A DNA stretch of 39,320 bases from CAYSLU01 sp964431965 (lineage in GTDB: Bacteria > Verrucomicrobiota > Kiritimatiellia > CAIKKV01 > CAYSLU01): NCBI GenBank assembly GCA_964431965.1, contig CAYSLU010000047.1, positions 1-39,320 of the forward strand, read 5' to 3'. The notes under the pieces were generated by a model that made no database searches, was not told the origin of the DNA, and worked only from the letters and a program-made list of their open reading frames with translations. This document shows, one piece after another, positions 1 through 8,148 of this stretch (position 1 is its first letter; each line of letters opens with the position of its first letter). Position numbers and translations under genes: made by a program.

Positions 1-99
1 GGCGCCGGGGGCGGCGCTGTACTCCTGTACGCGCCGTCCCCCGGCAACGCCGCAGGCGGGGCGAGATGCCGCGCCGCCGTTCGGCCCAAGCCGCGTCGC
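1..99. repeat. R1 palindromic element, copy 1 (cut by window edge)
   Basis: This is the right-hand part of the long palindrome also found at 26286-26457 and 28905-29073. It keeps the apical hairpin (stem 7-17 with 31-42, closed by a GTAC/GTAC pairing around TCCT) and the right outer arm CCCAAGCCGCGTCGC at 85-99. The left arm and side hairpin would lie before base 1. It ends 45 bp beyond the stop of the sialidase-like gene. Confidence 0.75.
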
Positions 100-144
100 T
101 TCTTCATCGCCGAGCCCGCGGCATCGCATGCGCGCGCACGCGGC

Positions 145-1251
145 TCAGCCGCGGAGCGTCCAGCGGGCTTGGCGCAGGACGGCTTTGGGGTTGTCCTTCA
201 GGTGCTCATACCAGACGGTGACGATGCGGCCGTCGTCCAGCTCAACCGAGCTCGGATAGCCGAGGTCCGTATCGAGACCGTCGGCGCTGACCGTCATCGG
301 AGCCGACCACGTCCGTCCCGCGTCGGAGCTCACACGCGCCTGGTTGCCGAACGGCGCCTGGCGATAACCGTAGGTCATCAGCAGGCGCCCGTCCCGCAGC
401 CGCAACAGGTGAGAAGGCGTGCCCCAGACCCCGATCGAATGCGGCACGGACCACGTCTTCCCGCCATCGTCGGACTCCGTCTGGATGCTCTCGCCCTTCC
501 ACGGCGTGCCATGATTCCGGATCTGCACGACCAGCCGGCCGCCCGGCGCCTCGGCCACGTGCGCCTCGTGGTAGTCGGACGGCTGATGACCCGCCGCACA
601 CGGGATCTCCGACACCAGCTTCCAGGACCGGCCGTCATCGGTCGATACCGAAACGCCCATCCCCTGGCTCTCGTGCGGACTGCCCCGGATCCATGCGACC
701 GGCTGAGCCGTAAGCTTCCCCGCATACATCAGGCGCCCGTCCGCCAGCTCCGTCGGGCCATGCGGGCTGTTCACCACCGTGGGGATGCGCTCGGACCACG
801 TCTTCCCCCCATCCTCCGACCGGATGATCCAATCGCCCATCCAGTCGCGCACGCGCACGGTGTCGGCGATCTCCTGCCGGACCGGCCGCCACGCCCGCTG
901 CGTCTCCAGCGGCAGCCAGTCGATCTGCCCCGTCTCCTGCCGGTAGAGATAGTTCTGCCAGGTGAGCGAGGTGAACCAGTTGACGAGCAGCGAGCCGGCG
1001 CGCGTCTCGATGACGCCGGCGTCCCGGTCGTCCAGCGGCGTATCGGCGACCACCTGCGGACCGGACCACGTCCCGCCGCCGTCGTCGCTTCGGATCAGGT
1101 GGACCTGACCGAACGGGCACACGTGCGCCTCCCGGCCGCCGGATGCCGCCACCAGCAGCTGGCCGTTGCGCCGGCGCCCGACCGTCCCCCAGCCATAGTA
1201 GGTCGGCTCGATGTTGATGACCTTCACGTCGTGGATGACTGCTTCAGGCAT
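145..1251 (-). CDS. BNR/Asp-box sialidase-like glycosidase
   Basis: This 368-residue protein contains five Asp-box motifs of the S-x-D-x-G-x-x-W type (for example SDDGGGTWSG, SEDGGKTWSE, SSDAGRTWSA). They are spaced along the chain as expected for a six-bladed sialidase/neuraminidase propeller. No signal peptide is visible, so a cytoplasmic enzyme or an unusual export route is inferred. The family (exo-alpha-sialidase, GH33-like) removes terminal sugars, but many Asp-box proteins of this kind have other or unknown substrates. The start ATG overlaps the last 8 bases of the upstream sugar kinase gene, preceded by GAGGAG, so the two are translationally coupled. Fold assignment is firm; substrate is open. 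Confidence 0.85.
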   Translation of the reverse strand: MPEAVIHDVKVINIEPTYYGWGTVGRRRNGQLLVAASGGREAHVCPFGQVHLIRSDDGGGTWSGPQVVADTPLDDRDAGVIETRAGSLLVNWFTSLTWQNYLYRQETGQIDWLPLETQRAWRPVRQEIADTVRVRDWMGDWIIRSEDGGKTWSERIPTVVNSPHGPTELADGRLMYAGKLTAQPVAWIRGSPHESQGMGVSVSTDDGRSWKLVSEIPCAAGHQPSDYHEAHVAEAPGGRLVVQIRNHGTPWKGESIQTESDDGGKTWSVPHSIGVWGTPSHLLRLRDGRLLMTYGYRQAPFGNQARVSSDAGRTWSAPMTVSADGLDTDLGYPSSVELDDGRIVTVWYEHLKDNPKAVLRQARWTLRG

Positions 1252-2293
1252 GATCGCGCTCCTCGTGTATGTCCGCGTCCGAATAGGCCGGCTCCTCAGC
1301 GGCCGCCAGGATCTCGTCCGGCGTCGCCGTCCCGGTCTGCTTCAGCTTCCGCACCGTGACCGCTGCCGCGAGGTTCCCCAGCCGGGCCGCCTGCGCCGGG
1401 GAGCGGCCGGCCGCCAGCCCGAGCGCCACCCCGGCGACAACCGCGTCGCCCGCGCCGACGGGATCGGTCGGCCCTTCGATCCGAATGCCCGGCACCTCGT
1501 GCGAGCCCGTCACATCGCGCACCAGGCATCCGCGCCAAGACCGCGTGATGAACACCGGCCGGCCATGAGCCGCATGCAGAGCATCGGCCGCCGCCAGCAC
1601 CTCCGCGCGAGGCACGGGCCGGCCGCGCGGGCGATCCAGTCCGATCCGCTGCGCCGCCTCGTGCTCATTGATCTTCAAGCAGCTCCCGGGATAGTCGGCG
1701 CTGTGGTGCCGGCTGTCCACGACAAATGGCGTGGCCGGGTGCTGCCGGATCAGACCCGCGAGCTGGGTGCGCAGCCGCTCGGCGTGGACCCCCTCCCGAA
1801 CCTGCTCGTTGACGACCACGGCGCCGACGCTCGGGAGCAGGGCCTCAAGCCGGTCCATCAGGCGATCGGCGACGCAGTCGGCCAGCCGGTTGAACGCCCC
1901 GAAGTCGATCCGACTCTGCTCTTCGCCGCCGATGTGCGGCTTCACGTAGGCCGGCGTGTCCCATCCCTCGGCCTGCTCGATCAGCCCGTCCGTCTCCACG
2001 CCGGACGCCCGAAGCAACCGCGCGAGCTCGCGGCCCCACGGATCGGGCCCGACCACGCCCAGGGCACAGACGCCCCCGCAGCCGATCGCCGCCAGGTTCA
2101 CCGCCACGTTCCCGGCGCCCCCCGGGGCCTGGCGGGAACCGCGAACCGGAAGCGTCGCCTTTCCCGTTTCGATCGATGGCTCTCCGCGCGCGGGATCGAG
2201 AAACCAGTAGACATCGAGACAGAAGTCGCCGAGCACCAGGACCCGCGTCCCGCGGATATCCCTCAGCAGGGCCTCGAGTTCGAATCGGGTCAT
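1244..2293 (-). CDS. PfkB-family carbohydrate kinase (RfaE/HldE kinase-like)
   Basis: This 349-residue protein has ribokinase/PfkB signatures: an N-terminal GDFCLDVYW strand, the substrate-side motif PGGAGNVAVNLAAIG at about residues 57-71, and the C-terminal DPVGAGDAVVAG motif with the catalytic Asp. The N-terminal half most resembles the kinase domain of heptose-7-phosphate kinases, but there is no nucleotidyltransferase domain and the length fits a single-domain kinase. It phosphorylates a sugar or sugar derivative with ATP in the cytoplasm. It lies 6 bp after the upstream hydrolase gene and overlaps the sialidase start by 8 bp, so a three-gene glycan-degradation operon is likely. The exact substrate cannot be read from the sequence. 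Confidence 0.85.
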   Translation of the reverse strand: MTRFELEALLRDIRGTRVLVLGDFCLDVYWFLDPARGEPSIETGKATLPVRGSRQAPGGAGNVAVNLAAIGCGGVCALGVVGPDPWGRELARLLRASGVETDGLIEQAEGWDTPAYVKPHIGGEEQSRIDFGAFNRLADCVADRLMDRLEALLPSVGAVVVNEQVREGVHAERLRTQLAGLIRQHPATPFVVDSRHHSADYPGSCLKINEHEAAQRIGLDRPRGRPVPRAEVLAAADALHAAHGRPVFITRSWRGCLVRDVTGSHEVPGIRIEGPTDPVGAGDAVVAGVALGLAAGRSPAQAARLGNLAAAVTVRKLKQTGTATPDEILAAAEEPAYSDADIHEERDHA

Positions 2294-2299
2294 GCCGGC

Positions 2300-3361
2300 T
2301 CACTCCAGACGGCGCAGTTCGCGCTGCAGAACCGGCCACGCGAGATCGGCATAGAACCGGTGCCCCCCCGGGCCCTCGACCAGGTGGCAGCGATCGGCCG
2401 CGCCGGCGGCGCGGTAGATCCGCAGCAGGTCCCGGAACGCGCGGCGCGTGCCGGCGATCGGGAAGATATCGTCCTGCTGTCCGGCCACGATCACCAGCGG
2501 CTTCGGCGCGAAGAGGCCCATCACGTCCGCCATCTCCGCGACCTTCAGCAGCCCGGGGACATAGTTGTCCGCGCAGTGGTAGATCGCCATGATCGAGTCG
2601 CGGAAGGTGCAGAAGTAGCAGGACGGCATCGCGAACGCGAGGCGCGGCAGCAGCGCGGCGGCAAACAGGCTGGTGGTGCCCCCGCCGGAGTTGCCCATGA
2701 TCCCGACGCGCCGCATGTCGACGTCGCCGCGCGACGCGAGGTAGTCGATGCCTCGATCGACGTCAAACACCCGCTCGCCCAGCAGCGTCTTCCCCAGGAG
2801 GAGCGCCTGCATGACGGCATCGTGGCACCCGTGCGGCGAAACCTGCTCCTGCCGACGCTCGCGGCGGTAGCCGAACGAGCGCTGCTCGATGCACAGGGCA
2901 GGGATCCCGCGGGCCATGCAGCCGACGGCGAAGTCGCGGTCGCCCTCCGCCTGGAACGGCTGCGTGTCGTCCTCGCGATCCACGCCGATCGAGACGTGCA
3001 TCCCGGTCGAATGCCCCTGCACGCAGATCATGAACGGGTAAGGCGGCGTGGCCGATCGTGGGATGCACACGTAGGCCGGCACGTCGGCATGCGGCTCCGA
3101 CGTGAAGACGATCTTCTCGATCGTTCCGAGCGGGTGCGGACGAGACCACACCCGACGCACGCGGAGCGGACCGCGCGAGTCGGGGAACCCGCCGACCAGA
3201 TCCGTCACCTTCCGCCGAAGCCGGCGCCGCCACGCGGAGAGATCACCGCCGGCGTAGCGCATGGCCGGGACGAGCTGCTTCATGACCGACCGATGATACT
3301 CGGACGGCGAGAGCTGGAGCCCGCCTTCCCCGGCCGTCGCGTGTTTGCTTTTTCCGTTCAT
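2300..3361 (-). CDS. alpha/beta-hydrolase (acetyl-esterase/dienelactone-hydrolase type)
   Basis: This is a 353-residue protein starting at MNGKSKHA. The open frame continues upstream through the tRNA gene, but that part translates antisense tRNA and is not coding. A serine-hydrolase triad is visible: nucleophile in GIMGNSGGG, acidic residue in GQQDDIFP and histidine in GPGGHRFY. The long N-terminal region and the VQGHSTGMH oxyanion segment resemble the acetyl xylan esterase/abhydrolase group that deacylates sugars. There is no signal peptide, so it is probably cytoplasmic. It is the first gene of the operon with the PfkB kinase and the sialidase-like protein, suggesting removal of acyl groups from an imported sugar. 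The start is chosen by domain extent; the ribosome site is weak. Confidence 0.75.
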   Translation of the reverse strand: MNGKSKHATAGEGGLQLSPSEYHRSVMKQLVPAMRYAGGDLSAWRRRLRRKVTDLVGGFPDSRGPLRVRRVWSRPHPLGTIEKIVFTSEPHADVPAYVCIPRSATPPYPFMICVQGHSTGMHVSIGVDREDDTQPFQAEGDRDFAVGCMARGIPALCIEQRSFGYRRERRQEQVSPHGCHDAVMQALLLGKTLLGERVFDVDRGIDYLASRGDVDMRRVGIMGNSGGGTTSLFAAALLPRLAFAMPSCYFCTFRDSIMAIYHCADNYVPGLLKVAEMADVMGLFAPKPLVIVAGQQDDIFPIAGTRRAFRDLLRIYRAAGAADRCHLVEGPGGHRFYADLAWPVLQRELRRLE

Positions 3362-3457
3362 TCCGCTATCTTGCTCCCGATTTCGGGGTGCTGATGGACG
3401 CCGCTTGCCGCCCCGCATGCTTCGAGACCATATCACACGCGAGATCGGCATCAAAGA

Positions 3458-3543
3458 GCCGGGATGGCGGAATGGCAGACGCATCAGACTTAAAATCTGA
3501 TATCCGTTTGGATGTGCGGGTTCGAGTCCCGCTCCCGGCACCA
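3458..3543 (+). tRNA. tRNA-Leu (UAA), CCA encoded
   Basis: The acceptor arm GCCGGGA (3458-3464) pairs with TCCCGGC (3533-3539), followed by discriminator A and an encoded CCA (3541-3543). The anticodon arm TCAGA/TCTGA closes the loop CTTAAAA with anticodon TAA at 3491-3493. A class II variable arm (ATATCCGTTTGGATGT) and the T arm with GGTTCGAGTCC are present. The long variable arm and the UAA anticodon identify leucine. Confidence 0.97.
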
Positions 3544-3578
3544 TTGACACACCGGCCGCTCCCAGCCGGGCCACCCGT

Positions 3579-5330
3579 TCAGCGCCGCGTCCACAGCCAG
3601 TTCCGGAGGGGATGGTCCGGGGCGCGATCATAGACGAGGACGAACTTCCGGGCGGTCGGGAACTTGCGCCGGCTCGGGTCGCGACGCATCGCGGGAGCGT
3701 CCGGATCGAAGACGTACTCGGCGTCGGGCCGCCCGAAGCGGCTGATCACGCGGCTGCGCTTCAGGGCCACGCCGAGGAGATCGACGTTCTCATCGTCCGC
3801 CACAACGAACGTGACCTCGGGCGGCGGCACGCCGGCGCGGGCATCGCCAAAGTACAGGCTGCCGTGCGAGCAGTAGAGGAACGGATCGAGGTTGCCCTGA
3901 ACATGCGCCGTCCGGAGTCCCGTGCGTGAAAACATATTGATCGGAATCGCATCCCAGTACCCGGAAATCCCGAACCGGAGCCCGTGCTTCGCCTGGATCT
4001 CATCGACGAACCGAGCCAGCGGCGGCCGAAGCCGATGGAGCGGAGTGCGGACCGGGGGAAGCGCCAGCGCGAAGGCCGGCGGCACCAGCGCGGCTGCTGT
4101 CAGGGCCAGGGCCGCCACGGCCGCGATTCCGCGCGGCCAGCGGGCCGCCCGTTGCTGCCCCCACCATCCAAGCGCCGCCGGCAGCGTCAGCACCGGCAGC
4201 AGCCAGAGCGGAATGCAGTAGTGAGTCGGGTAGTCGTATTCCTTCGAGACGGCCAGATAGCCTTCGCCCCCGAGGATGACAGCCGCCACGCACGAGGGCC
4301 CGGCCAGCAGAGCCCATCCCACCCACAGGAACCGAGCCGGGTCCTGCCCCGTGCCGCGGTCGCGGACCATGCGCACGACCCAGACGGCACCAACCACGGT
4401 CCACGCTACAGCCAGAAGGTGGAACGGCTCCAGTTCGGCCAGCTTTCCGCAGAATCCGTCCGCGAATGTGGCCAGGGCCGACTGCATGCGCTCCAGGCTG
4501 ACGACGGAGCGAACGGAAATATCATAGCTCTTCAGGAAGAGACGCCCCAGCGCCATGCCCACGGCCGCGCTGACACCGCTGACCACGAAGGGCGCAGCCA
4601 CCGCTCTCCAGGAGCAGAGACGGAGAGCGGCGGCCAGCAGCAGAAGGAACCCCACGGTCGCCGGCCCCTGCGGCAGGAAGAGCCGGTCGCTTGCGGCCGC
4701 CATCAGCGAGACCCCGCCAAGCAGGATCAACCACATGCTCCGGGCAAAGCCCGCCGTGGACCGCATATGCTTCAGAACGCACACCAGGCACAGGAGGGCC
4801 ATCGCCGTCGCCGTCGGATGAAAGCCCGGCAGCACGAAATACGAGATCATCCAGGTGGTGTACGGTGCGTCAACGAATGCGTAGAAGACGATCGCCAGAC
4901 TGCCGGCCAGGCACGCCAGGCCGACGGACAGCGGAGCTCGAGCCCCGAACACCAGTCGGCACGACCACGCGAACAGCGCGAGCAGCAGGCCGAACTGGAT
5001 CGCCATGCAGGCGAACAGCCCGAGGATCGCATCGTCCCACAGCAGGGCGCACGCGCCGCTCAGCAGGATGTCCGGGAAGAAGCAGGACGACACCCCGTAG
5101 TACCAGCCGCCCAGGCACATGTGCTTGTGGACGGTGTCATACAGGAGCTGCGGGTAGAACAGCGTGTCGCTGTTGATCGGGATGCGGCAGGGGTCGCGCG
5201 CGCTGCAGACCAGATACAGCAGCACGATGCAGGCGACACCGACCAGGAAGGCGAACGCGTCCAGCCAGGCCCGGAACACGGAGAGCCGGGCGGGCGGCGA
5301 GCCCGGCTGTCGCCCCGTTGCGTTCGTCAT
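3579..5330 (-). CDS. polytopic membrane protein of unknown function
   Basis: This 583-residue protein starts at MTNATGRQ with a strong GGAAGGATAAGGGG leader; a longer in-frame start would overlap the upstream gene. It has about 10-12 hydrophobic segments through residue 440, then a soluble C-terminal domain of about 130 residues. The arrangement (membrane domain plus small extracytoplasmic tail, early motif INSDTLFYPQLLYD) recalls polyprenyl-phosphate-dependent glycosyltransferase-like membrane proteins, but I do not recognise the family. It follows the YacP-like gene by 4 bp, so the two are probably co-transcribed. Function is left open. Confidence 0.8.
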   Translation of the reverse strand: MTNATGRQPGSPPARLSVFRAWLDAFAFLVGVACIVLLYLVCSARDPCRIPINSDTLFYPQLLYDTVHKHMCLGGWYYGVSSCFFPDILLSGACALLWDDAILGLFACMAIQFGLLLALFAWSCRLVFGARAPLSVGLACLAGSLAIVFYAFVDAPYTTWMISYFVLPGFHPTATAMALLCLVCVLKHMRSTAGFARSMWLILLGGVSLMAAASDRLFLPQGPATVGFLLLLAAALRLCSWRAVAAPFVVSGVSAAVGMALGRLFLKSYDISVRSVVSLERMQSALATFADGFCGKLAELEPFHLLAVAWTVVGAVWVVRMVRDRGTGQDPARFLWVGWALLAGPSCVAAVILGGEGYLAVSKEYDYPTHYCIPLWLLPVLTLPAALGWWGQQRAARWPRGIAAVAALALTAAALVPPAFALALPPVRTPLHRLRPPLARFVDEIQAKHGLRFGISGYWDAIPINMFSRTGLRTAHVQGNLDPFLYCSHGSLYFGDARAGVPPPEVTFVVADDENVDLLGVALKRSRVISRFGRPDAEYVFDPDAPAMRRDPSRRKFPTARKFVLVYDRAPDHPLRNWLWTRR

Positions 5331-5334
5331 CCCC

Positions 5335-5850
5335 TTATCCTTCCTCCCCGCCCAAGCCGAACTGCCCCCGAAGCCACGCGTTGATGTCCCGCTGGGCCTG
5401 AGGCCCGGCCTTGTCGGAACCCGGCCCGTCACCCGGACGCTCCTTCCGGCTCCGGGCGGCACGGAACTCGGCCACGGACATCACCTCCGCGCGGCAGGCG
5501 CGAACCGTCCGGACGATCTCGGCGTCATCCGACACGACCGTGATGCGCCGGCTGCCCGCGGCCTGCCGCACGGAGTCCATGATGAACCGGTCGGCGGGCT
5601 CTCCGGTGCGCGTGAAGACAGACCGCACGCCGGCTCCGCCCATCGGGGACGGAGCGCCCCGGACCGACGAGTCGCCGTCAAACACCACCACGACATCCAG
5701 GATGTCCCGCCGCGAGTTCCGCCAGCCGGCGCAGTAGGCCGTTAACGCATCCCGGGCGCGGGCTCGATTCCGGTGGAACGCGGTGTTCCACTCGGGAACC
5801 CTCCGGATGACGTTGTAGCCATCCACATACACGATGCGATCGCCCCCCAT
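5335..5850 (-). CDS. NYN-domain protein, YacP-like putative endoribonuclease
   Basis: This 171-residue protein shows the order of acidic motifs found in NYN (Nedd4-BP1, YacP nuclease) domains: YVDGYNVIR at the N-terminus, VVVVFDGD in the middle, a GEPADRFI segment and the late VVSDDAEI motif. The family is PIN-like and metal dependent; Bacillus YacP (Rae1) cleaves mRNA on the ribosome. The C-terminal 40 residues are charged and probably flexible. It is the first gene of a two-gene unit with the membrane protein. Fold assignment is good; the RNA target is inferred from the family only. Confidence 0.85.
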   Translation of the reverse strand: MGGDRIVYVDGYNVIRRVPEWNTAFHRNRARARDALTAYCAGWRNSRRDILDVVVVFDGDSSVRGAPSPMGGAGVRSVFTRTGEPADRFIMDSVRQAAGSRRITVVSDDAEIVRTVRACRAEVMSVAEFRAARSRKERPGDGPGSDKAGPQAQRDINAWLRGQFGLGGEEG

Positions 5851-5963
5851 GGTCCATCCTCTCCCGCCGGCTGCATGCGCGCGGCACGTCCGTCACCACC
5901 CGTGCAGTGTGCCCCGTTCGTCGGGCGCACGCAACGATTCGCCGCGGCGCGCCCGTCGCCGCT

Positions 5964-6164
5964 CCAGGGCAGACGCATCTAATCCCAGGTTCGGCAGATG
6001 ATGGCCGCAAAGACGCGCAAGAAGCGCAAGACAGATAGGTTCCGGAGGCTTCGGTCGGGACCAAGCAAGTGAAGCAAGAGCGATCCGCAAACAATTCGCG
6101 TCTTGCGCCTTCTGTGTCTTTGCGGCTGCTCTGCTCTCTCTCGGATTAGATGCGTCTGCCCTGG
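5964..6164. repeat. R3 palindromic element, copy 1
   Basis: A 201-bp element lies between the divergent YacP-like and pilT-like genes. The outer arms 5964-5985 and 6143-6164 are a perfect 22-bp inverted repeat. Inside them GGCCGCAAAGAC at 6003-6014 faces GTCTTTGCGGC at 6116-6126, with further CGCAAGA/TCTTGCG pairing. The related element at 35512-35692 shares the inner CGCAAGAA-rich arms. The rest of 5851-6259 shows nothing else that I recognise. Confidence 0.85.
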
Positions 6165-6259
6165 TCGCCGCTCTTGCCCCCCTCCCCTCCCCGGCATAGA
6201 ATGCCGGCCGTGGCGCCTCTGTCGCGGGATCGGCAGGGCCCGGATTCGGAACGAAGAAC

Positions 6260-7735
6260 ATGCCCAGAATCGACGATCTGCTCCGCACGGTGCTTGATCG
6301 CAAGGGGAGCGACCTCCATCTCACCAGCGGTCTTCGCCCCTACATCCGCGAGCACGGCTCGATGATCACCATCGACGCATGGGACGTCCTCACGCCCGAG
6401 GCTAACCACGAGCTCCTCTGGGAAATCACGCCGCCCGCCAACCGCGCCGAGTTCGAAAGGCGCCGCGACACCGACTTCGCCTATGAGATCGCCGGCCTGG
6501 CCCGCTTCCGCGTGAACGTCTTCTGCGACCGCCGGGGCATCGGAGCCGTGCTGCGCCAGATCCCCAGCCGGGTGCCGACGGCCGACGAGCTGGGCCTGCC
6601 TCACGCCGTCCGCGAGCTGTGCTACCTCACGAAGGGCCTGGTCGTCGTCACCGGCCCCACCGGCAGCGGCAAGTCGACGACCCTCGCCGCCATGATCGAT
6701 CTGATCAACAAGACGCGCACGGACCACATCATCACGATCGAAGACCCGATCGAGTTCGTCCATGAGCCTCAACGGTGCCTGGTCAACCAGCGCGAGATCC
6801 ACTCGCACACCGAGAGCTTTGCCGGGGCGCTGCGGGCGGCCCTCCGCGAGGACCCCGACATTGTGCTCGTGGGCGAGATGCGCGACCTCGAAACCATGGA
6901 TGTCGCCATCGAGACGGCCGAGACCGGCCACCTCGTGTTCGCCACGCTGCACACCAACACGGCGGCCACGACGGTGGACCGGATCATCAACAAGTTCCCC
7001 GCCGACCGGCAGAACCAGGTCCGCACGATGCTCGCCGACTCGCTCAAAGGGGTGATCGCGCAGACGCTCTGCCGGAAGATCGGCGGCGGACGCGTCGCCG
7101 CCATGGAGATCCTCGTCTGCACCCCGGCCGTATCCGCCAACATCCGGGAGGGGAAGACTCATTTCATACCGTCCGCCATGCAGGTCTCCAAGGGCATCGG
7201 CATGCAGACCTTCACGGACTCGCTCATGGATCTTGTCACCCGGGGCCTCGTCACCACCGAGGAAGCCTACCTGAAGGCAACCGACAAGGAGTCCGTCCTG
7301 CGGAAGATCCATGACGCGGGGCTGTCCTTCGCCGCCCCGGTCGACCAGGCATCCAGCGCGGCCGAGCGCGCGGTCCGGGATCACCGCGTCCTCCAGCTCA
7401 GCCGGATGATCCTCGATACCGACCCGAACAACGGCGAAGCCCTCAACAACATTGCCTGGATCCTGGCCACCAACCCCGATGCATCCCTGCGCGACGGCCC
7501 GGAAGCCGTCCGCCTGGCCGAGCGCGCCCTCGCTGCGGGGCGGGACGACGACCGGATCAGCATCATGGACACCCTCGCGGCGGCCTACGCCGAGGCCGGC
7601 GATTTCGACAAGGCGACGGCCACGGCCCGCCAGGCCCTGGAGGAATCCCAGGAGCAGGGGCGCGCTCAGGCCTCGCGCCTGCTGCAGCGGGGACTGAACC
7701 TGTACGAAGAGAGGAAGCCGCTGCGCGACGAATAG
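6260..7735 (+). CDS. PilT-type twitching/retraction ATPase with C-terminal TPR domain
   Basis: This 491-residue protein has the full PilT/GspE signature set: Walker A GPTGSGKST at 132-140, Asp box around IEDPIEF at 160-166, Walker B around DIVLVGEMRD at 200-209 and His box GHLVFATLHTNTA at 223-235. The C-terminal MQVSKGIGMQTFTDSL segment is also characteristic of PilT rather than PilB. PilT proteins normally stop near 340-380 residues. Here about 120 more residues carry at least two TPR-like helical pairs (NGEALNNIAWILAT, DTLAAAYAEAGDFDKA). The role is powering type IV pilus retraction at the inner membrane; the TPR tail may add a partner-binding site. A receiver-domain gene follows by 26 bp. 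Confidence 0.9.
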   Translation: MPRIDDLLRTVLDRKGSDLHLTSGLRPYIREHGSMITIDAWDVLTPEANHELLWEITPPANRAEFERRRDTDFAYEIAGLARFRVNVFCDRRGIGAVLRQIPSRVPTADELGLPHAVRELCYLTKGLVVVTGPTGSGKSTTLAAMIDLINKTRTDHIITIEDPIEFVHEPQRCLVNQREIHSHTESFAGALRAALREDPDIVLVGEMRDLETMDVAIETAETGHLVFATLHTNTAATTVDRIINKFPADRQNQVRTMLADSLKGVIAQTLCRKIGGGRVAAMEILVCTPAVSANIREGKTHFIPSAMQVSKGIGMQTFTDSLMDLVTRGLVTTEEAYLKATDKESVLRKIHDAGLSFAAPVDQASSAAERAVRDHRVLQLSRMILDTDPNNGEALNNIAWILATNPDASLRDGPEAVRLAERALAAGRDDDRISIMDTLAAAYAEAGDFDKATATARQALEESQEQGRAQASRLLQRGLNLYEERKPLRDE

Positions 7736-7761
7736 CGCGCCCCGGCGGGAGATCATCGAGC

Positions 7762-8142
7762 ATGGAGTCCAAAATTTTGCTGATCGATGACGATCCTGAG
7801 CTCGTCTTTATGACCCGCATCCGGCTCCAGGCCGCCGGCTACCGCGTGTCCACCGCCTGCGACGGCGAACAGGGGCTTGCGGCCGCCCGGCAGGAGGAGC
7901 CGGACCTCATTCTGCTGGACGTCATGATGCCGGGGATGGACGGGTTTTCCGTGCTGGAACGGCTGAAAGCCGATGACTCGACGCGCTGCATTCCGGTCAT
8001 CATGCTGACCGCCAGCGGTGAAACCAAGTTCATCTTCAAGGCGGAGCAGATGGGGGCAGACGACTACGTGGTGAAGCCGTTCGAAGCGCCCGCGCTGCTG
8101 CGCCTGATCGCCGGGCACATCACCCGCAGCCGGACCGCGTAG
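7762..8142 (+). CDS. stand-alone response-regulator receiver (CheY-like)
   Basis: This 126-residue single receiver domain has the acidic pocket IDDD at 8-11, phosphoacceptor Asp53 in LILLDVMMPGMDG, conserved Thr83 in VIMLTAS and Lys105 in VVKPF. There is no output domain, so it acts by protein-protein contact, as CheY and PilG/PilH do. It lies 26 bp downstream of the PilT-TPR gene in the same direction. It may therefore act in control of pilus retraction; that link is inferred from position. It converges on the next gene with a 6-bp spacer. Confidence 0.93.
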   Translation: MESKILLIDDDPELVFMTRIRLQAAGYRVSTACDGEQGLAAARQEEPDLILLDVMMPGMDGFSVLERLKADDSTRCIPVIMLTASGETKFIFKAEQMGADDYVVKPFEAPALLRLIAGHITRSRTA

Positions 8143-8148
8143 CCTCCG

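Noticed and set aside
3362..3631. N-terminal extension of the hydrolase reading GAGLEPAHPNGYQI
   Set aside because: This is the well-known translation of an antisense tRNA gene; tRNA-Leu lies at 3458-3543.
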